Of a stretch of 64,000 bases of DNA, positions 1 to 9,147 are shown piece after piece (position 1 is the stretch's first letter; each line of letters opens with the position of its first letter). Location: assembly GCA_040768665.1 (NCBI GenBank), contig JAXGMN010000024.1, positions 1 through 64,000 of the forward strand, written 5' to 3'. The notes beneath the pieces were generated by a model. It had not been told where the DNA came from and ran no database searches. It saw only the letters and a program-made list of their open reading frames with translations. The translations under genes and the position numbers were made by a program. This stretch comes from JABWBD01 sp040768665. GTDB lineage: Bacteria > Planctomycetota > Planctomycetia > Pirellulales > Thermoguttaceae.

Positions 1-125
1 GTAACCGTTCACGCCCGCGGAAAAGAGGGGGACAGATCCATGTTTTCGGCCGACGTCTTTGACGCCAAAATACTCGAACTGGCCGAAAAATGGACCCGTC
101 CCCGGCCGCGGGCGTGAACGGTCAC
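1..125. repeat. Palindromic intergenic element, copy A (about 125 bp)
   Basis: The two ends are near-perfect inverted repeats: GTAACCGTTCAC at the left and GTGAACGGTCAC at the right, each extended by a GC-rich CCGCGG arm. Inside are a GGGGACAG block and a GTCCCC block. The whole unit reads as the reverse complement of the element at 56762-56885, with only scattered differences. It overlaps the last 4 nt of the cytochrome gene, so it may also fold at the 3' end of that transcript. No gene lies inside it. Confidence 0.8.
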
Positions 126-2434
126 TGCGCACGCTCGGCCGTTGACTGGCGGCGGAGGTGCTCGAGAAGCACGGTAAAGGCTTGTTCGCGGGGATACTGT
201 TGGACAAGCCGTTCGGCTGCGGCAATCGCGCGCGGCCACTGGTTCTGCTGGGCGTAGAGGATGGCAATCGCGTGCAAATAGTCGGGCGTCGCGGGGGCAA
301 GTTCCCGGGCTTTGATGAGCGCCTTCTCGGCACTTTCCAGCCGTCCCAGTTTCTGCAGGGCGAGGCCGTAGTTGTAGTGCACCCGAGGATTGTCGGACAG
401 GAGTTTTGCCGCGGTGGACAGCATCGTGGCGGCTTCCTGAAGGCGATTCTCGTCTTCAGCCAGGAGGAGGCCGAGTGAATAATAGACGTCACCCTGCTTG
501 GGGTCGATCTCAATGGCCTTGCGGAATTGTTCTTCCGCTTTGTTCTTTTGGCCGCGGCTATCATAGAACATGGCAAGGTTGATTCGCGCGGGAATGAACT
601 CCGGATCGATCCGCAGGGCCGTCCGATACGCGGCCTCGGCCTTGTCGAGTTGTCCCCGGGCGGCGTGAATGACGGCCATATTGAGATGGGCGGCCGGCTG
701 GTCGTTCACCGCTTCCTGGCCGGCCATATACTCCGCCAGCGCCGCCTCGAACGCTTCGCGGTCGTCGCGAGTGTACACGCTCGAGGGAGCCTGGCTGAGG
801 GCGAGTAGCCGGGCGGCCTCTACGCGAACCGAACGAACCGGGTCGCGGAGCACGGGCACCAGTCGTCGGACAAGGTCCGGCCCCGACACCAGGTCTTGCA
901 GGCTGCGCGCGGCCGTGGCACGCACCAGCGCCTCCGGGTCTTCGAGTCCCCGGAGGGCGGCCGCTTCGGCATCGCCGCTGCGATAGCGGCTCAGGAGCGA
1001 GATCGCGCTGGCGCGGACCATGGCGCTGGTGCCCTTGCGGCGGACCACGTCGACCAACAGGTCGTGTCCCTCGGGCTTGAGCCGGCGTCCGGCGGCGATG
1101 GCGTGGGCGAAGTGAGGCGGCCCCTTCGGCGGGCCGTACCACTCTTCGCATTTCGCCTGGGCCCACTGGGGCGTTTCCCCCTTGCTCTTGTCGTTGTGAC
1201 AACCGTTGCAGGCGTTAGGAATGTCGAGCGAGACCGTCAGGTCGGGACGGGGGATGCGAATGCTGTGGTCGCGCCGTGGGTCGACCACCATGTACGTCGT
1301 CTCCGGCATGTGACACTCGACGCACTTCGTGCCGGGCTGCGTATCGTCCGGATGATGATGGTGGTTCGGCGTGTCGTACGTAGCCGGCAAGTGGCACTGG
1401 CCGCAGAGCTTGTTCTCGGTGTACTTGACGCGAGGCGAGCCGGGCTCTTCGAACTTGATCCGCGCGGTATGGGGATCGTGGCAATCGGTGCAGCGAACGC
1501 CCTTGTGGTACATCAGGCTTTGGATGAACGATCCGTAGACGTAGTCCTCTTCGAGGATCTGCCCGTCGGCGTAGTAGAGCTCGCCGTCGATCAACTCGTT
1601 GTTGTAATGGTCGAGATACGGCTTGCCGGGCCGGTGGCCCGGATGCACGATCCGCCGCCGCGAATGGCAGGGGGCGCAAGATTCGATCTCCACGCGTGAA
1701 TCCGGGCTTTTCAGGTTCGGCAAGCCATATCCGTGGCGCCGGTCCCAAAACAGCGAATTCGACTCGGCGAGTTCCACGTGGAGACTCCCGGGACCATGGC
1801 ACGCCTCGCAACTGACGTCGATCTCGGACCACGTGGTGTGGTAGGTATTGTCCGCCAGGTTGAAGTTCTTCTGAAGATCGGTCGAATGGCACTCGGCACA
1901 CATGTAGTTCCAATTCTGCAGCGGCCGGGTCCAGTGGAGCGGATCGTCGTGCGGGATCGGCTCGTCAGGATAGAGATGGAACCATCGCTTTCCTTCGGTA
2001 TCCCACGCCAACGGCAGGCATTGCACGCGGCCGTCGGGAAACTCGACCAGGTACTGCTGCAGCGGCCGAACACCGAAAACATACTTGATCAGGAACGTTT
2101 CCAGTTCGCCCTTGCGGTTATCGGTCGTCACGAAGAACTCGTCGCCGCGGCGGAAGAAGTTCGACGTCACACCGAAATGCGCGAACCGGCGGTCGTTGAA
2201 ATCGCCGAGGACCGTCTCAGGCGTGGCCGGATCCATTGCCAGGTCGTGGTCGGACCCGTGAAACAGCTCGGTCTCCTTGGCATGGCACTCGGCACAGGTC
2301 TGTCGGCCAACGTAGCAGGCTTTCTCCAGTGCGTCCGCGGGCCAGGCCAGCCACCAGTCGATCCCGGCCCAGACCGTTGCGACGGCTGGAATTACCAGGA
2401 GGCCGACGATCAGGGAGCGTCGCGCTACGGGCAT
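122..2434 (-). CDS. Eight-haem cytochrome c with HEAT and TPR repeats
   Basis: The 770-aa protein has an N-terminal hydrophobic segment (about residues 7-30) serving as a signal or anchor, so haem attachment would occur outside the cytoplasm. Eight CXXCH motifs start near residues 47, 179, 209, 253, 315, 344, 371 and 409. The middle (about 470-600) looks like HEAT/PBS repeats, and about 620-760 holds tandem TPRs. The haem part resembles the cytochrome c554/multihaem family and suggests electron transfer or a redox enzyme; the substrate cannot be read. I chose the ATG at 2434 because it directly precedes the hydrophobic segment; an in-frame start at 2536 would add 34 basic residues. The SufR-like regulator lies 152 nt upstream on the same strand. 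Confidence 0.85.
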   Translation of the reverse strand: MPVARRSLIVGLLVIPAVATVWAGIDWWLAWPADALEKACYVGRQTCAECHAKETELFHGSDHDLAMDPATPETVLGDFNDRRFAHFGVTSNFFRRGDEFFVTTDNRKGELETFLIKYVFGVRPLQQYLVEFPDGRVQCLPLAWDTEGKRWFHLYPDEPIPHDDPLHWTRPLQNWNYMCAECHSTDLQKNFNLADNTYHTTWSEIDVSCEACHGPGSLHVELAESNSLFWDRRHGYGLPNLKSPDSRVEIESCAPCHSRRRIVHPGHRPGKPYLDHYNNELIDGELYYADGQILEEDYVYGSFIQSLMYHKGVRCTDCHDPHTARIKFEEPGSPRVKYTENKLCGQCHLPATYDTPNHHHHPDDTQPGTKCVECHMPETTYMVVDPRRDHSIRIPRPDLTVSLDIPNACNGCHNDKSKGETPQWAQAKCEEWYGPPKGPPHFAHAIAAGRRLKPEGHDLLVDVVRRKGTSAMVRASAISLLSRYRSGDAEAAALRGLEDPEALVRATAARSLQDLVSGPDLVRRLVPVLRDPVRSVRVEAARLLALSQAPSSVYTRDDREAFEAALAEYMAGQEAVNDQPAAHLNMAVIHAARGQLDKAEAAYRTALRIDPEFIPARINLAMFYDSRGQKNKAEEQFRKAIEIDPKQGDVYYSLGLLLAEDENRLQEAATMLSTAAKLLSDNPRVHYNYGLALQKLGRLESAEKALIKARELAPATPDYLHAIAILYAQQNQWPRAIAAAERLVQQYPREQAFTVLLEHLRRQSTAERAQ

Positions 2435-2586
2435 GAGAAACCGTTTGAGGATGGATGGCCGAGGGGGGCAGGAGTCTTTTTCGCGTCGGCTCCGTATCGC
2501 TCCGGTGCGGCGGACGAAATTCCGACCGACGCGCAAAAGAGACGTCCGACTTCGTCTCCCCTGCGTCGCTGGTTCATCGGCCAGCC

Positions 2587-3258
2587 TTACTTTCCGTTTC
2601 GCGACGCGAGTTCAAACGTGCAGCACGGAGAGCCTTCGTGCCGGCATGCCGTGCGGCGGACCGGCGCTCCGACGGCTTCGGAGATCATTTCCTGGTCGAT
2701 ACAGCAGACCGCCTTGGTCCGCTCTTCGAACATGCCGTAGAAGGGGCAACTCCGCCGGTGCAAGCGGAGTTGGCCCTGTTGATCCCGTTCGACCTCAACG
2801 ACGCTCCCCTCTTCCCGAAGCAGCTTCAGCATTTCCTTGAGCCGTTTCGCCGGGGTGGTACCGCGGAGCCGGCTCCGATACTGCTCGGCCAGGGCATGGC
2901 TCACACGGATGAGCACCTGACGGACCAGATCGTCACCGCCGACATCCGCAATCGCCCGCCAGACGGCGGGGGACACTTGTCGCTGGTTGCTGGCAAACAG
3001 CAGGAGCAGGGCGTGGTTTGTCGTCGAATAGACGTGGCGTGGGCGGCCACGACCGGCGAGTCGCTCGGTCTTTCGTTCCACGAAACCGGCAGTGACCAGT
3101 TCGTTAAGCTGCTCGGTTACTGCTGTTCGGGTTACGCCGGCAATGCGAATCAGATCAGTCACCGCTGTTGGGGGGCGACCGACTAGTAGTCGTATGATCC
3201 GCATACCTGCGGCGCTAACTGTTGCCTCGGGGCGAACCGCCTGTTCCATGCCGTTCAC
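2587..3258 (-). CDS. SufR-like winged-helix Fe-S regulator
   Basis: The 223-aa protein starts with a winged helix-turn-helix (about residues 15-80), including an ArsR/MarR-like recognition stretch and a wing ending in GRGRPRHVY. The C-terminal third carries cysteines at 171, 185/186, 205 and 212/213, the arrangement expected of SufR-type regulators that bind an Fe-S cluster and repress suf operons in cyanobacteria. No suf genes are visible here. Its nearest same-strand neighbour downstream is the multihaem cytochrome, so it may control itself and that gene; this is inference. It could equally respond to another redox signal. Confidence 0.78.
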   Translation of the reverse strand: MNGMEQAVRPEATVSAAGMRIIRLLVGRPPTAVTDLIRIAGVTRTAVTEQLNELVTAGFVERKTERLAGRGRPRHVYSTTNHALLLLFASNQRQVSPAVWRAIADVGGDDLVRQVLIRVSHALAEQYRSRLRGTTPAKRLKEMLKLLREEGSVVEVERDQQGQLRLHRRSCPFYGMFEERTKAVCCIDQEMISEAVGAPVRRTACRHEGSPCCTFELASRNGK

Positions 3259-3387
3259 GTTGAATCGGGGGCCGCAATGTCGGTAATTCTGTCAGCTTCG
3301 TTTGATAATAACAGCAGGACGGCTGTGTGGTAAACCCCATGCCATCCGATTCGTCACGGCGTTGCGGCGGGCGGCCTTGGCTTGGCC

Positions 3388-3475
3388 TGATAAAACAGGG
3401 GACAGGCGCCGCAGGTAATCGGGCTTTGAGTTGAGTGAAGATGCCAAGTTTCGGGGGTCCGATCCCCTTTTTGTC
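3388..3475. repeat. Degenerate GGGGAC-type hairpin element
   Basis: The left arm TGATAAAACAGGGGACAGGC and the right arm GATCCCCTTTTTGTCA are imperfect inverted repeats separated by about 50 nt. GGGGACAGGC is the reverse complement of the GCCTGTCCCC arm found in other elements of this window. The element lies between the minus-strand 705-aa gene and the SufR-like gene. Confidence 0.5.
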
Positions 3476-3507
3476 ACCCGGCCTTTGGTCCGCCGGCCGC
3501 CCGTGGC

Positions 3508-5625
3508 TCAAGAATTCGGCCCGACGCAAACGACGGCCTGATGCGGGCGCGGAGGGCGCACGAGATCGACTTCCAGTTGGTCGCGAATGCATTCTTGAAG
3601 CTCTCGCGGGTCCGTCCGGTCCAACCGCTCCAGGACCTTTTCCCAGCGATACGCGAAGCTGCCGGCCTCGTCGCGCCGCCGGTGCCTGAACAAGGTATCG
3701 AACCCTCGGCGAAGCTTGCGGTACTCTCGCTGGATATTCGAGAACCGCTTGAGAAAGGCCGTCAGGTAGATCCGGGCGAAGCTTTCGCGGTCGGAAACGA
3801 GTCCGAGCCGTCGATTGATCGGGGCGGCGTAGTGCGGGGCGACGGCCTGCAGGTCCCGGACGTAGTCGTTGAACGTGCCCGTCTGATCCGTCACAATCAA
3901 TTCGACGGGCATTCCCGAGGCATCCTCCTGGATGACTTCATCCCCGTCGTCAAAGAGAACCTGCCCGCCGAGGTCGCAGCGTCCGACGATGACGTTGGGG
4001 GCAGCGGCGGCGCCCAGGAGGCGGGCGAACTCGAACGCGAACCGATCGTCGTCGAACTTGTGGTGCGGCATCTTATCGGTGGCGATCCCGTGGATGTAGT
4101 CGCGCTCGAAGTAGGGCGACCAGATGGTGATGCCCTTGCACGCAGTCTGCGTCCCCTCGTAGCGTTCGCTGATTTTCCGTGCCAACACGCGGCTCGGGAG
4201 ATTCATCCCGAGTTGCCTGCACCCGAGCCGCCGATCGAGGATGTACTCGGTATATTCTTCCGACTCGATCATGGCGTCCAGAAGCGACTTGCCGCAATCG
4301 AGATGTTCGCGAATTCCCCACTTCTGCATGCGGAGGATGCTGACGATCTCGCGGCTGCTGTCGCGGAGCTTGAGCTGGGCGATGTAGACGTCGCGCCGTC
4401 CGCCCGACTGGGGGCGGCAGCGGGAAAGGGAATTCATGACCCGCCCGATATTCACGTATTCCAAATCGCCGTACTCGCGGACGAAATTGAAGATGAACTT
4501 GCGGGCGTTGTCATCGCACAGGGGGGCGGCGCCCGAGCACGCGCCGGGTTCCCGCGACTGCTCGAAAATCGGATCGAAGATCAGTTCGCCTTCCTCGATC
4601 CAGCCGCCCGGAAGCCACTCGATCTGCATATAGAACTCGGGACTGAGCCCAAGCAGCGTTTCTTCGGAGAACAGGTCTTCCTCACGCGCGACGAGGGCGG
4701 CAAACATGCGATTTCGCCAGGGGACGCTGTTGAGGTCGTCGCGTTGAAACTCCAGCGGCACTGCATCGCGAAAAGTGGTCCGCAAATGCTCATAAGCATC
4801 CCGGAGAGGGGCGGATTCCATGACGCGAAAATCGTATCTCGCAAAATCCGCCTTTGGAAATCGCCTGTTCGCCTGAAAGAACGCGACCTCGGGGTTTCCG
4901 TGGAGATTGGTGCTCGACGAGTAGTCGGAAATCTCGATGAGGTGCTTCTGCAGTTCGGGATCGTTCAGCAATCCGAGCCGGTCAAACTCGTGGAACGTGA
5001 GGAACCGCGTTCCCGTGGCGCGGTTGTAATAGTAAATCTCTCGTCCCTCAATGCTGGTTCGAGAAGAAGCGACCATGTCGGTCAGTTCGGCCGGCGACCG
5101 CGGCAGAGGCGCGATCCGCCAGGACTCGCCGCGCCGTTTGATCGCTTCGCGGACTTGCTCATTCAGGACGTACAGGAAGCGGATCCGGTCTTTGGAGACG
5201 ATCTCCTGAAGGACTTCATCCGCCTGGAAAGCCAGCGACATTTTCGCGGGGTCGGGACGGATCAGGATCGCGTCGGGTTCGATGATCAGATCGACCGAAT
5301 CGTCCCAGAGTTCGGATTGCTGGTAACGCGACAAAGGCGGCAGCCCTTGCTCCGCCCGCTGCCCGTTGAGCAACTCGACGTAAGCGGATCGTTGCGTGGC
5401 ATGGATACCCGGCAGCGTGACAACGGCCCGGTGCGTAGGAAAGACGGTCCCGATCCGCGACTGAAGGCGTCCGTCGGCTCGCCGGGCGAAAGGATGCTCG
5501 CCAACGATGCGTGTTCCGCTCGCCCTACGTTGGTAGTCCTCGGCCACGGTCCAAACCCCTAAAGGATTCCAGCGGTTTACCCAGTTGCTTTCTTCTATCG
5601 TACTCCAAGCAACGTTCTGATGCAC
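3508..5625 (-). CDS. Conserved-looking protein of unknown function, 705 aa
   Basis: I do not recognise the family. The predicted start is GTG, giving 705 aa with no signal peptide or membrane segment, so a soluble cytoplasmic protein is likely. The sequence is rich in charged and aromatic residues. The most conserved-looking part is about residues 500-680, containing HGIATDKMPHHKFDD, a glycine-bounded QVLFDDGDEVI strand, and SFAYRWEKVLERL near the end. It is transcribed away from the glycosyltransferase gene; the 253-nt gap between them would carry both promoters. The start is uncertain because no strong Shine-Dalgarno is visible. Confidence 0.6.
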   Translation of the reverse strand: MHQNVAWSTIEESNWVNRWNPLGVWTVAEDYQRRASGTRIVGEHPFARRADGRLQSRIGTVFPTHRAVVTLPGIHATQRSAYVELLNGQRAEQGLPPLSRYQQSELWDDSVDLIIEPDAILIRPDPAKMSLAFQADEVLQEIVSKDRIRFLYVLNEQVREAIKRRGESWRIAPLPRSPAELTDMVASSRTSIEGREIYYYNRATGTRFLTFHEFDRLGLLNDPELQKHLIEISDYSSSTNLHGNPEVAFFQANRRFPKADFARYDFRVMESAPLRDAYEHLRTTFRDAVPLEFQRDDLNSVPWRNRMFAALVAREEDLFSEETLLGLSPEFYMQIEWLPGGWIEEGELIFDPIFEQSREPGACSGAAPLCDDNARKFIFNFVREYGDLEYVNIGRVMNSLSRCRPQSGGRRDVYIAQLKLRDSSREIVSILRMQKWGIREHLDCGKSLLDAMIESEEYTEYILDRRLGCRQLGMNLPSRVLARKISERYEGTQTACKGITIWSPYFERDYIHGIATDKMPHHKFDDDRFAFEFARLLGAAAAPNVIVGRCDLGGQVLFDDGDEVIQEDASGMPVELIVTDQTGTFNDYVRDLQAVAPHYAAPINRRLGLVSDRESFARIYLTAFLKRFSNIQREYRKLRRGFDTLFRHRRRDEAGSFAYRWEKVLERLDRTDPRELQECIRDQLEVDLVRPPRPHQAVVCVGPNS

Positions 5626-5878
5626 GCCCTCGACTGGGCCAAACGGTAGGCTGGTGAAAAAGGGGGCAGGAACCGTCGCGGCAGGCTCGAATCTCGCCGA
5701 GAATCTACATGTGTGATGGAGCTGGCAGGCAACCGCGGAGCTTTACCATCTACGCGGCATTCTGGCGGCTTGCCTCGACCGACTACTCCGAGCTAGCATA
5801 AACCCGGAAGCCGGCAAGGTTCTCGCGGCTTGGTCAACGCATAGAGCCGTGCACAATCGCAGCTAGGATTGTCCAACT

Positions 5879-7546
5879 GTGTCCAGGACCACGAAAACAC
5901 TGTCTGTCCGCCAAGACCGTATATGGCTTGGTCCTTCTGCGGTGGCAGTTCTGGCGGTTCTGGCCAGCGTGGCGACTCTTCAGCCGGGCCTGACCGGACC
6001 CGGGGTCACCTGCGACGAGTTCTACCACGTCGTAACGGGAAAACAATCGGTCATCACGCTGCGTCACGCCGGAATCGGGTACTTTCTCCATGCGAAGAAT
6101 TGGCGGGACCCGGAAAAACGGGGCGACGAACCGCCGGTCCACCCACCTTTGGGAAGTTGGATCCTCGGCGGAGTTCATCACGTGTTTGATGTTGATCCCG
6201 ACGATATCCGCTCGCTTTCGATTGCGGGTGCGCGGTTTGCCCCGGCGCTGGCCATGGGGCTGCTGGCGTTGTTGGTGGGCCTGGCGGTTGCGAATCGCGA
6301 CGGCGGCCTGGCGGGGACGGTTTCGGCGGCCGCGGTGGTCCTGGTTCCGCGGGTGTTCGCCCACGGACATCTGGCTGCGCTGGATATGCTGACGACGTTC
6401 TTCTTCGTGACGGCGGTTTTGGCGGTATCGGAGGCGGACGCTCGAGGCGGACGACCTTGGCAGTTTGCACTAGCCGGCGTCGTCTGGGGCCTGACGATGC
6501 TCGTGCGACTGCATGGAGTCCTGCTGCTGCCGCCGATCGCCGCATGGATGGTTTGGCGATTCAGGCGTCGCGTGATCGGTCCGCTCGCCGCGTGGGGCGC
6601 GGCCGGTGGCCTGACCTTCTTTCTCGGCTGGCCATGGCTCTGGGCAGATCCGGTGGGGCGGCTACTCACCTTCCTGGCAACCGGCACGCAGCGGCAGACG
6701 ATCCATGTGTTCTATTGGGGGCAGGTCTGGGCTGACCGCGCAGTCCCTTGGCACTATCCGGTCGTGATGTTTCTTGTCACCGTTCCGGTTGGACTCCTCG
6801 TGTTGGGACTGCTCGGCCTGTGGAGCAAACGACGGAGTCTCCGATCGGACGGGAACGCTGCACTGGCCGCAGCCGGTTTACTGGTGAGCCTGGCCACCTT
6901 CGCTTGGCCCGGCACGCCTGTCTACGATGGCGTTCGACTGTTCCTGATGGCATTCCCTCTCTGGGCCATTTTTGTGGGAATCGGCGCGAAACGACTGGTC
7001 GACTGGCCCGGCGCATGGTGGCAGCGGCGTCCGCGCAAGCTGCGAGTTGCCGTCGTCGCGACCCTTGTCTTTTGCCAGGGATTCGGAATTGTCGCCTATC
7101 ATCCGTGCCAACTGAGCCACTACAATCTACTTGTCGGAGGCCTGCCCGGGGCAGAGCGGCTGGGGTTCGAAATCTGCTACTGGGGCGATGCCGTCGTCGA
7201 GCCGATCCTGGCAGAAGCGGAACGGCACCGCGCCGGGGGAGGAATCCTGTTGGTCCCCGCCCTGGCCCCGTTTCATGCGATCGGGATTCGCATGTCTTCG
7301 CCGTCGCTGGCCGACAACCGGGTCGATCTTCGCACGTCGGTTTCCATTTCGGCTGAGGATCCCACGGCGCCACGCTGTGTGGTCGTTTATCGGCGGCGGG
7401 CAGATATACCAGCCACCCCGGAGTTGGTATGGAAGGGAAAGATTCTGGCGGAGTACCAAAAGCAGGGGGTGTGGCTTTCGCGGGCCATCCAGTTGCCCAT
7501 CGTTTCCCCAACGCGACCCCCTCGACGGAACGCTGCTGCCGATTAG
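5879..7546 (+). CDS. GT39/ArnT-like membrane glycosyltransferase
   Basis: The 555-aa protein has about ten hydrophobic segments, beginning at residues 18-38. An acidic pair (D46-E47 in CDEFYH) sits just after the first transmembrane segment, as in GT-C/GT39 enzymes, where the first extracytoplasmic loop is catalytic. Such enzymes move a sugar from a polyprenyl-phosphate donor to a protein or lipid on the outer face of the membrane. The predicted start is GTG. The moaC and polyprenyl-diphosphate synthase genes follow at 35 and 30 nt, suggesting one transcript. A polyprenyl donor would be a thematic link, but this is inference. Confidence 0.72.
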   Translation: MSRTTKTLSVRQDRIWLGPSAVAVLAVLASVATLQPGLTGPGVTCDEFYHVVTGKQSVITLRHAGIGYFLHAKNWRDPEKRGDEPPVHPPLGSWILGGVHHVFDVDPDDIRSLSIAGARFAPALAMGLLALLVGLAVANRDGGLAGTVSAAAVVLVPRVFAHGHLAALDMLTTFFFVTAVLAVSEADARGGRPWQFALAGVVWGLTMLVRLHGVLLLPPIAAWMVWRFRRRVIGPLAAWGAAGGLTFFLGWPWLWADPVGRLLTFLATGTQRQTIHVFYWGQVWADRAVPWHYPVVMFLVTVPVGLLVLGLLGLWSKRRSLRSDGNAALAAAGLLVSLATFAWPGTPVYDGVRLFLMAFPLWAIFVGIGAKRLVDWPGAWWQRRPRKLRVAVVATLVFCQGFGIVAYHPCQLSHYNLLVGGLPGAERLGFEICYWGDAVVEPILAEAERHRAGGGILLVPALAPFHAIGIRMSSPSLADNRVDLRTSVSISAEDPTAPRCVVVYRRRADIPATPELVWKGKILAEYQKQGVWLSRAIQLPIVSPTRPPRRNAAAD

Positions 7547-7581
7547 AATGAGAAGAAACCCTCACGGCAGCACAGGTCGCG

Positions 7582-8082
7582 ATGCCCGCCGAACTCCCCA
7601 CCTCCGCAAAGTCGCTGAGCCATTTCGACGCTAAAGGTGCGAGCCGAATGGTGGATGTCGGTGAAAAGGCGGTCACGGTGCGGATAGCGCGCGCGAGCGG
7701 CCGGGTCCGGATGCGGCGGGAGACCTTGCGCCTGATTCGCGATCGGGGGGGCTCCAAGGGAGACGTGTTGGAGGTCGCACGGCTGGCCGGCATGATGGCG
7801 GCGAAGCGGACGTGGGAATTGATCCCGCTTTGCCATACAGTCCCTCTGGATGCTGTTTCCGTGTCTTTCACGTATCCCGACGAGGAAACGGTGGCCATTG
7901 AAGGCGAGGCCAGGGCGACGGCTCGCACCGGGGTGGAAATGGAAGCCCTGGTCGCAGTGAACATCGCCGCTTTGACGATTTACGACATGTGCAAGTCGGT
8001 AGACCGGGAGATGGTCGTCCAGGATGTGCGCCTCGAAGAGAAAACCGGGGGACGGAGCGGACATTTCCGCAGGAATTCGTAA
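7582..8082 (+). CDS. moaC: Cyclic pyranopterin monophosphate synthase MoaC
   Basis: The 166-aa protein has the length and motifs of MoaC, which converts the MoaA product 3',8-cyclo-7,8-dihydro-GTP to cyclic pyranopterin monophosphate. Visible hallmarks are SKGDV (about 58-62), AAKRTWELIPLCH (about 73-85), GVEMEALVAVNIAALTIYDM and the CKSVDREM segment carrying catalytic Asp/Lys residues. It is separated from moaA, moaE and moaD by about 15 kb and lies between a glycosyltransferase and a prenyl synthase gene, so the pathway is split over two transcripts. Confidence 0.95.
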   Translation: MPAELPTSAKSLSHFDAKGASRMVDVGEKAVTVRIARASGRVRMRRETLRLIRDRGGSKGDVLEVARLAGMMAAKRTWELIPLCHTVPLDAVSVSFTYPDEETVAIEGEARATARTGVEMEALVAVNIAALTIYDMCKSVDREMVVQDVRLEEKTGGRSGHFRRNS

Positions 8083-8112
8083 CATCGCTGAACTTCGTCA
8101 GGAAAACGATTC

Positions 8113-9114
8113 ATGGCCAAGCGGCTCGACATTCGCGAATACACTCCCGACGATCTTCAGAAGTCGTATGCGCTGATTCGCGACGAGTTGGACCGCACCG
8201 ACCAGGTGATCCTCGATCAACTCCAAAGCGACTATCCATTCGTCGACCGGCTGGCGAAGTACGGCTTCCGTCTGGGTGGAAAGCGGCTCCGGCCGGCGCT
8301 GGTCCTTCTTGCCGGAAAGGCGTGCGGTTCGCTGACGGACGAGCACATTGCCCTGGCGGCAGCGGTCGAAATGATCCACACGGCCACCTTGATCCACGAC
8401 GACGTGCTGGACGAGGCGACCATCCGCCGCCATATCGCCACCGTCAACGCCCAGTGGAGCAACGAGGCCAGCGTCTTGTTGGGTGACTACTTGTTTGCGC
8501 GGGCGGTTTCGTTGGCGAGCTCCGTCGAGACGATTTTCGCCTGCCGTGCGATCGCCGAAGCGTCGAAGACGGTGTGCGAAGGCGAGTTGCGGCAGGTCGA
8601 CAGTCGCGGGAACTACGATCTGACGGAGGAAGAGTACATCGAGATCGTGGCCGAGAAGACGGCCGCCCTGTGTGCATGCTGCTGCCGTCTCGGCTCGCAT
8701 TACGCCGGAGGCCACGAAAACGTCCGCGAATCTCTTGGGAAATACGGCCGCAATCTCGGGATCGCCTTTCAGATTACGGACGACATTCTCGACGTTCTGG
8801 GCGATGAGGCGATAACCGGCAAGTCGCTGGGCACCGACCTTGTCAAGGAGAAGCCGACGCTGCCGCTGATCCGTCTGTTGAACCGCGCCGGAGCGAATCG
8901 TCGCGAGATCGTCTCGCTGCTGTCGCGGTCGGAGAATCATCGCCGCGAGGCGCTGCGGCCGTGGTTCGAGCAGAGCGACGCCATCGTTTACGCGCAAGAG
9001 CGGGCGGAGTCGCACATTCGCCAGGCGAAGGAGTCTCTCCACTCCCTTGCCGACTCGCCGGCCCGCACGGCCCTTGCCATGCTTGCCGACTTTGTCGTCG
9101 CTCGCGAGCGATAA
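8113..9114 (+). CDS. Long-chain polyprenyl diphosphate synthase
   Basis: The 333-aa all-alpha trans-prenyltransferase has both aspartate-rich motifs: DDVLD at 96-100 and DDILD at 223-227. GGKRLRP (about 55-61) fits isopentenyl diphosphate binding. Position -5 relative to the first Asp motif is Ala91, a small residue compatible with long products such as the hepta- or octaprenyl tail of a quinone. The product length cannot be fixed from sequence. It is convergent with the GYF gene, which ends 33 nt away. Confidence 0.9.
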   Translation: MAKRLDIREYTPDDLQKSYALIRDELDRTDQVILDQLQSDYPFVDRLAKYGFRLGGKRLRPALVLLAGKACGSLTDEHIALAAAVEMIHTATLIHDDVLDEATIRRHIATVNAQWSNEASVLLGDYLFARAVSLASSVETIFACRAIAEASKTVCEGELRQVDSRGNYDLTEEEYIEIVAEKTAALCACCCRLGSHYAGGHENVRESLGKYGRNLGIAFQITDDILDVLGDEAITGKSLGTDLVKEKPTLPLIRLLNRAGANRREIVSLLSRSENHRREALRPWFEQSDAIVYAQERAESHIRQAKESLHSLADSPARTALAMLADFVVARER

Positions 9115-9147
9115 TTCACGACGTGGGAGAATTGCTCGACCACGAAA

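Noticed and set aside
896..1699. Long plus-strand frame opposite the cytochrome gene
   Set aside because: It is antisense to a gene with clear haem motifs and contains no recognisable domain; GC-rich third positions create such shadow frames.
3541..5562. 673-aa plus-strand frame opposite the 705-aa protein
   Set aside because: It is almost the same length as the minus-strand frame. I preferred the minus strand because its composition is balanced and motif-like, while this one is rich in low-complexity Arg/Val/Glu; certainty is moderate.
6777..7964. 395-aa minus-strand frame spanning the GT39 and moaC genes
   Set aside because: It is antisense to moaC, which is certain, and has no domain.
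8098..9042. 314-aa minus-strand frame under the prenyl synthase
   Set aside because: It lies opposite a gene with both DDxxD motifs and is a compositional shadow.
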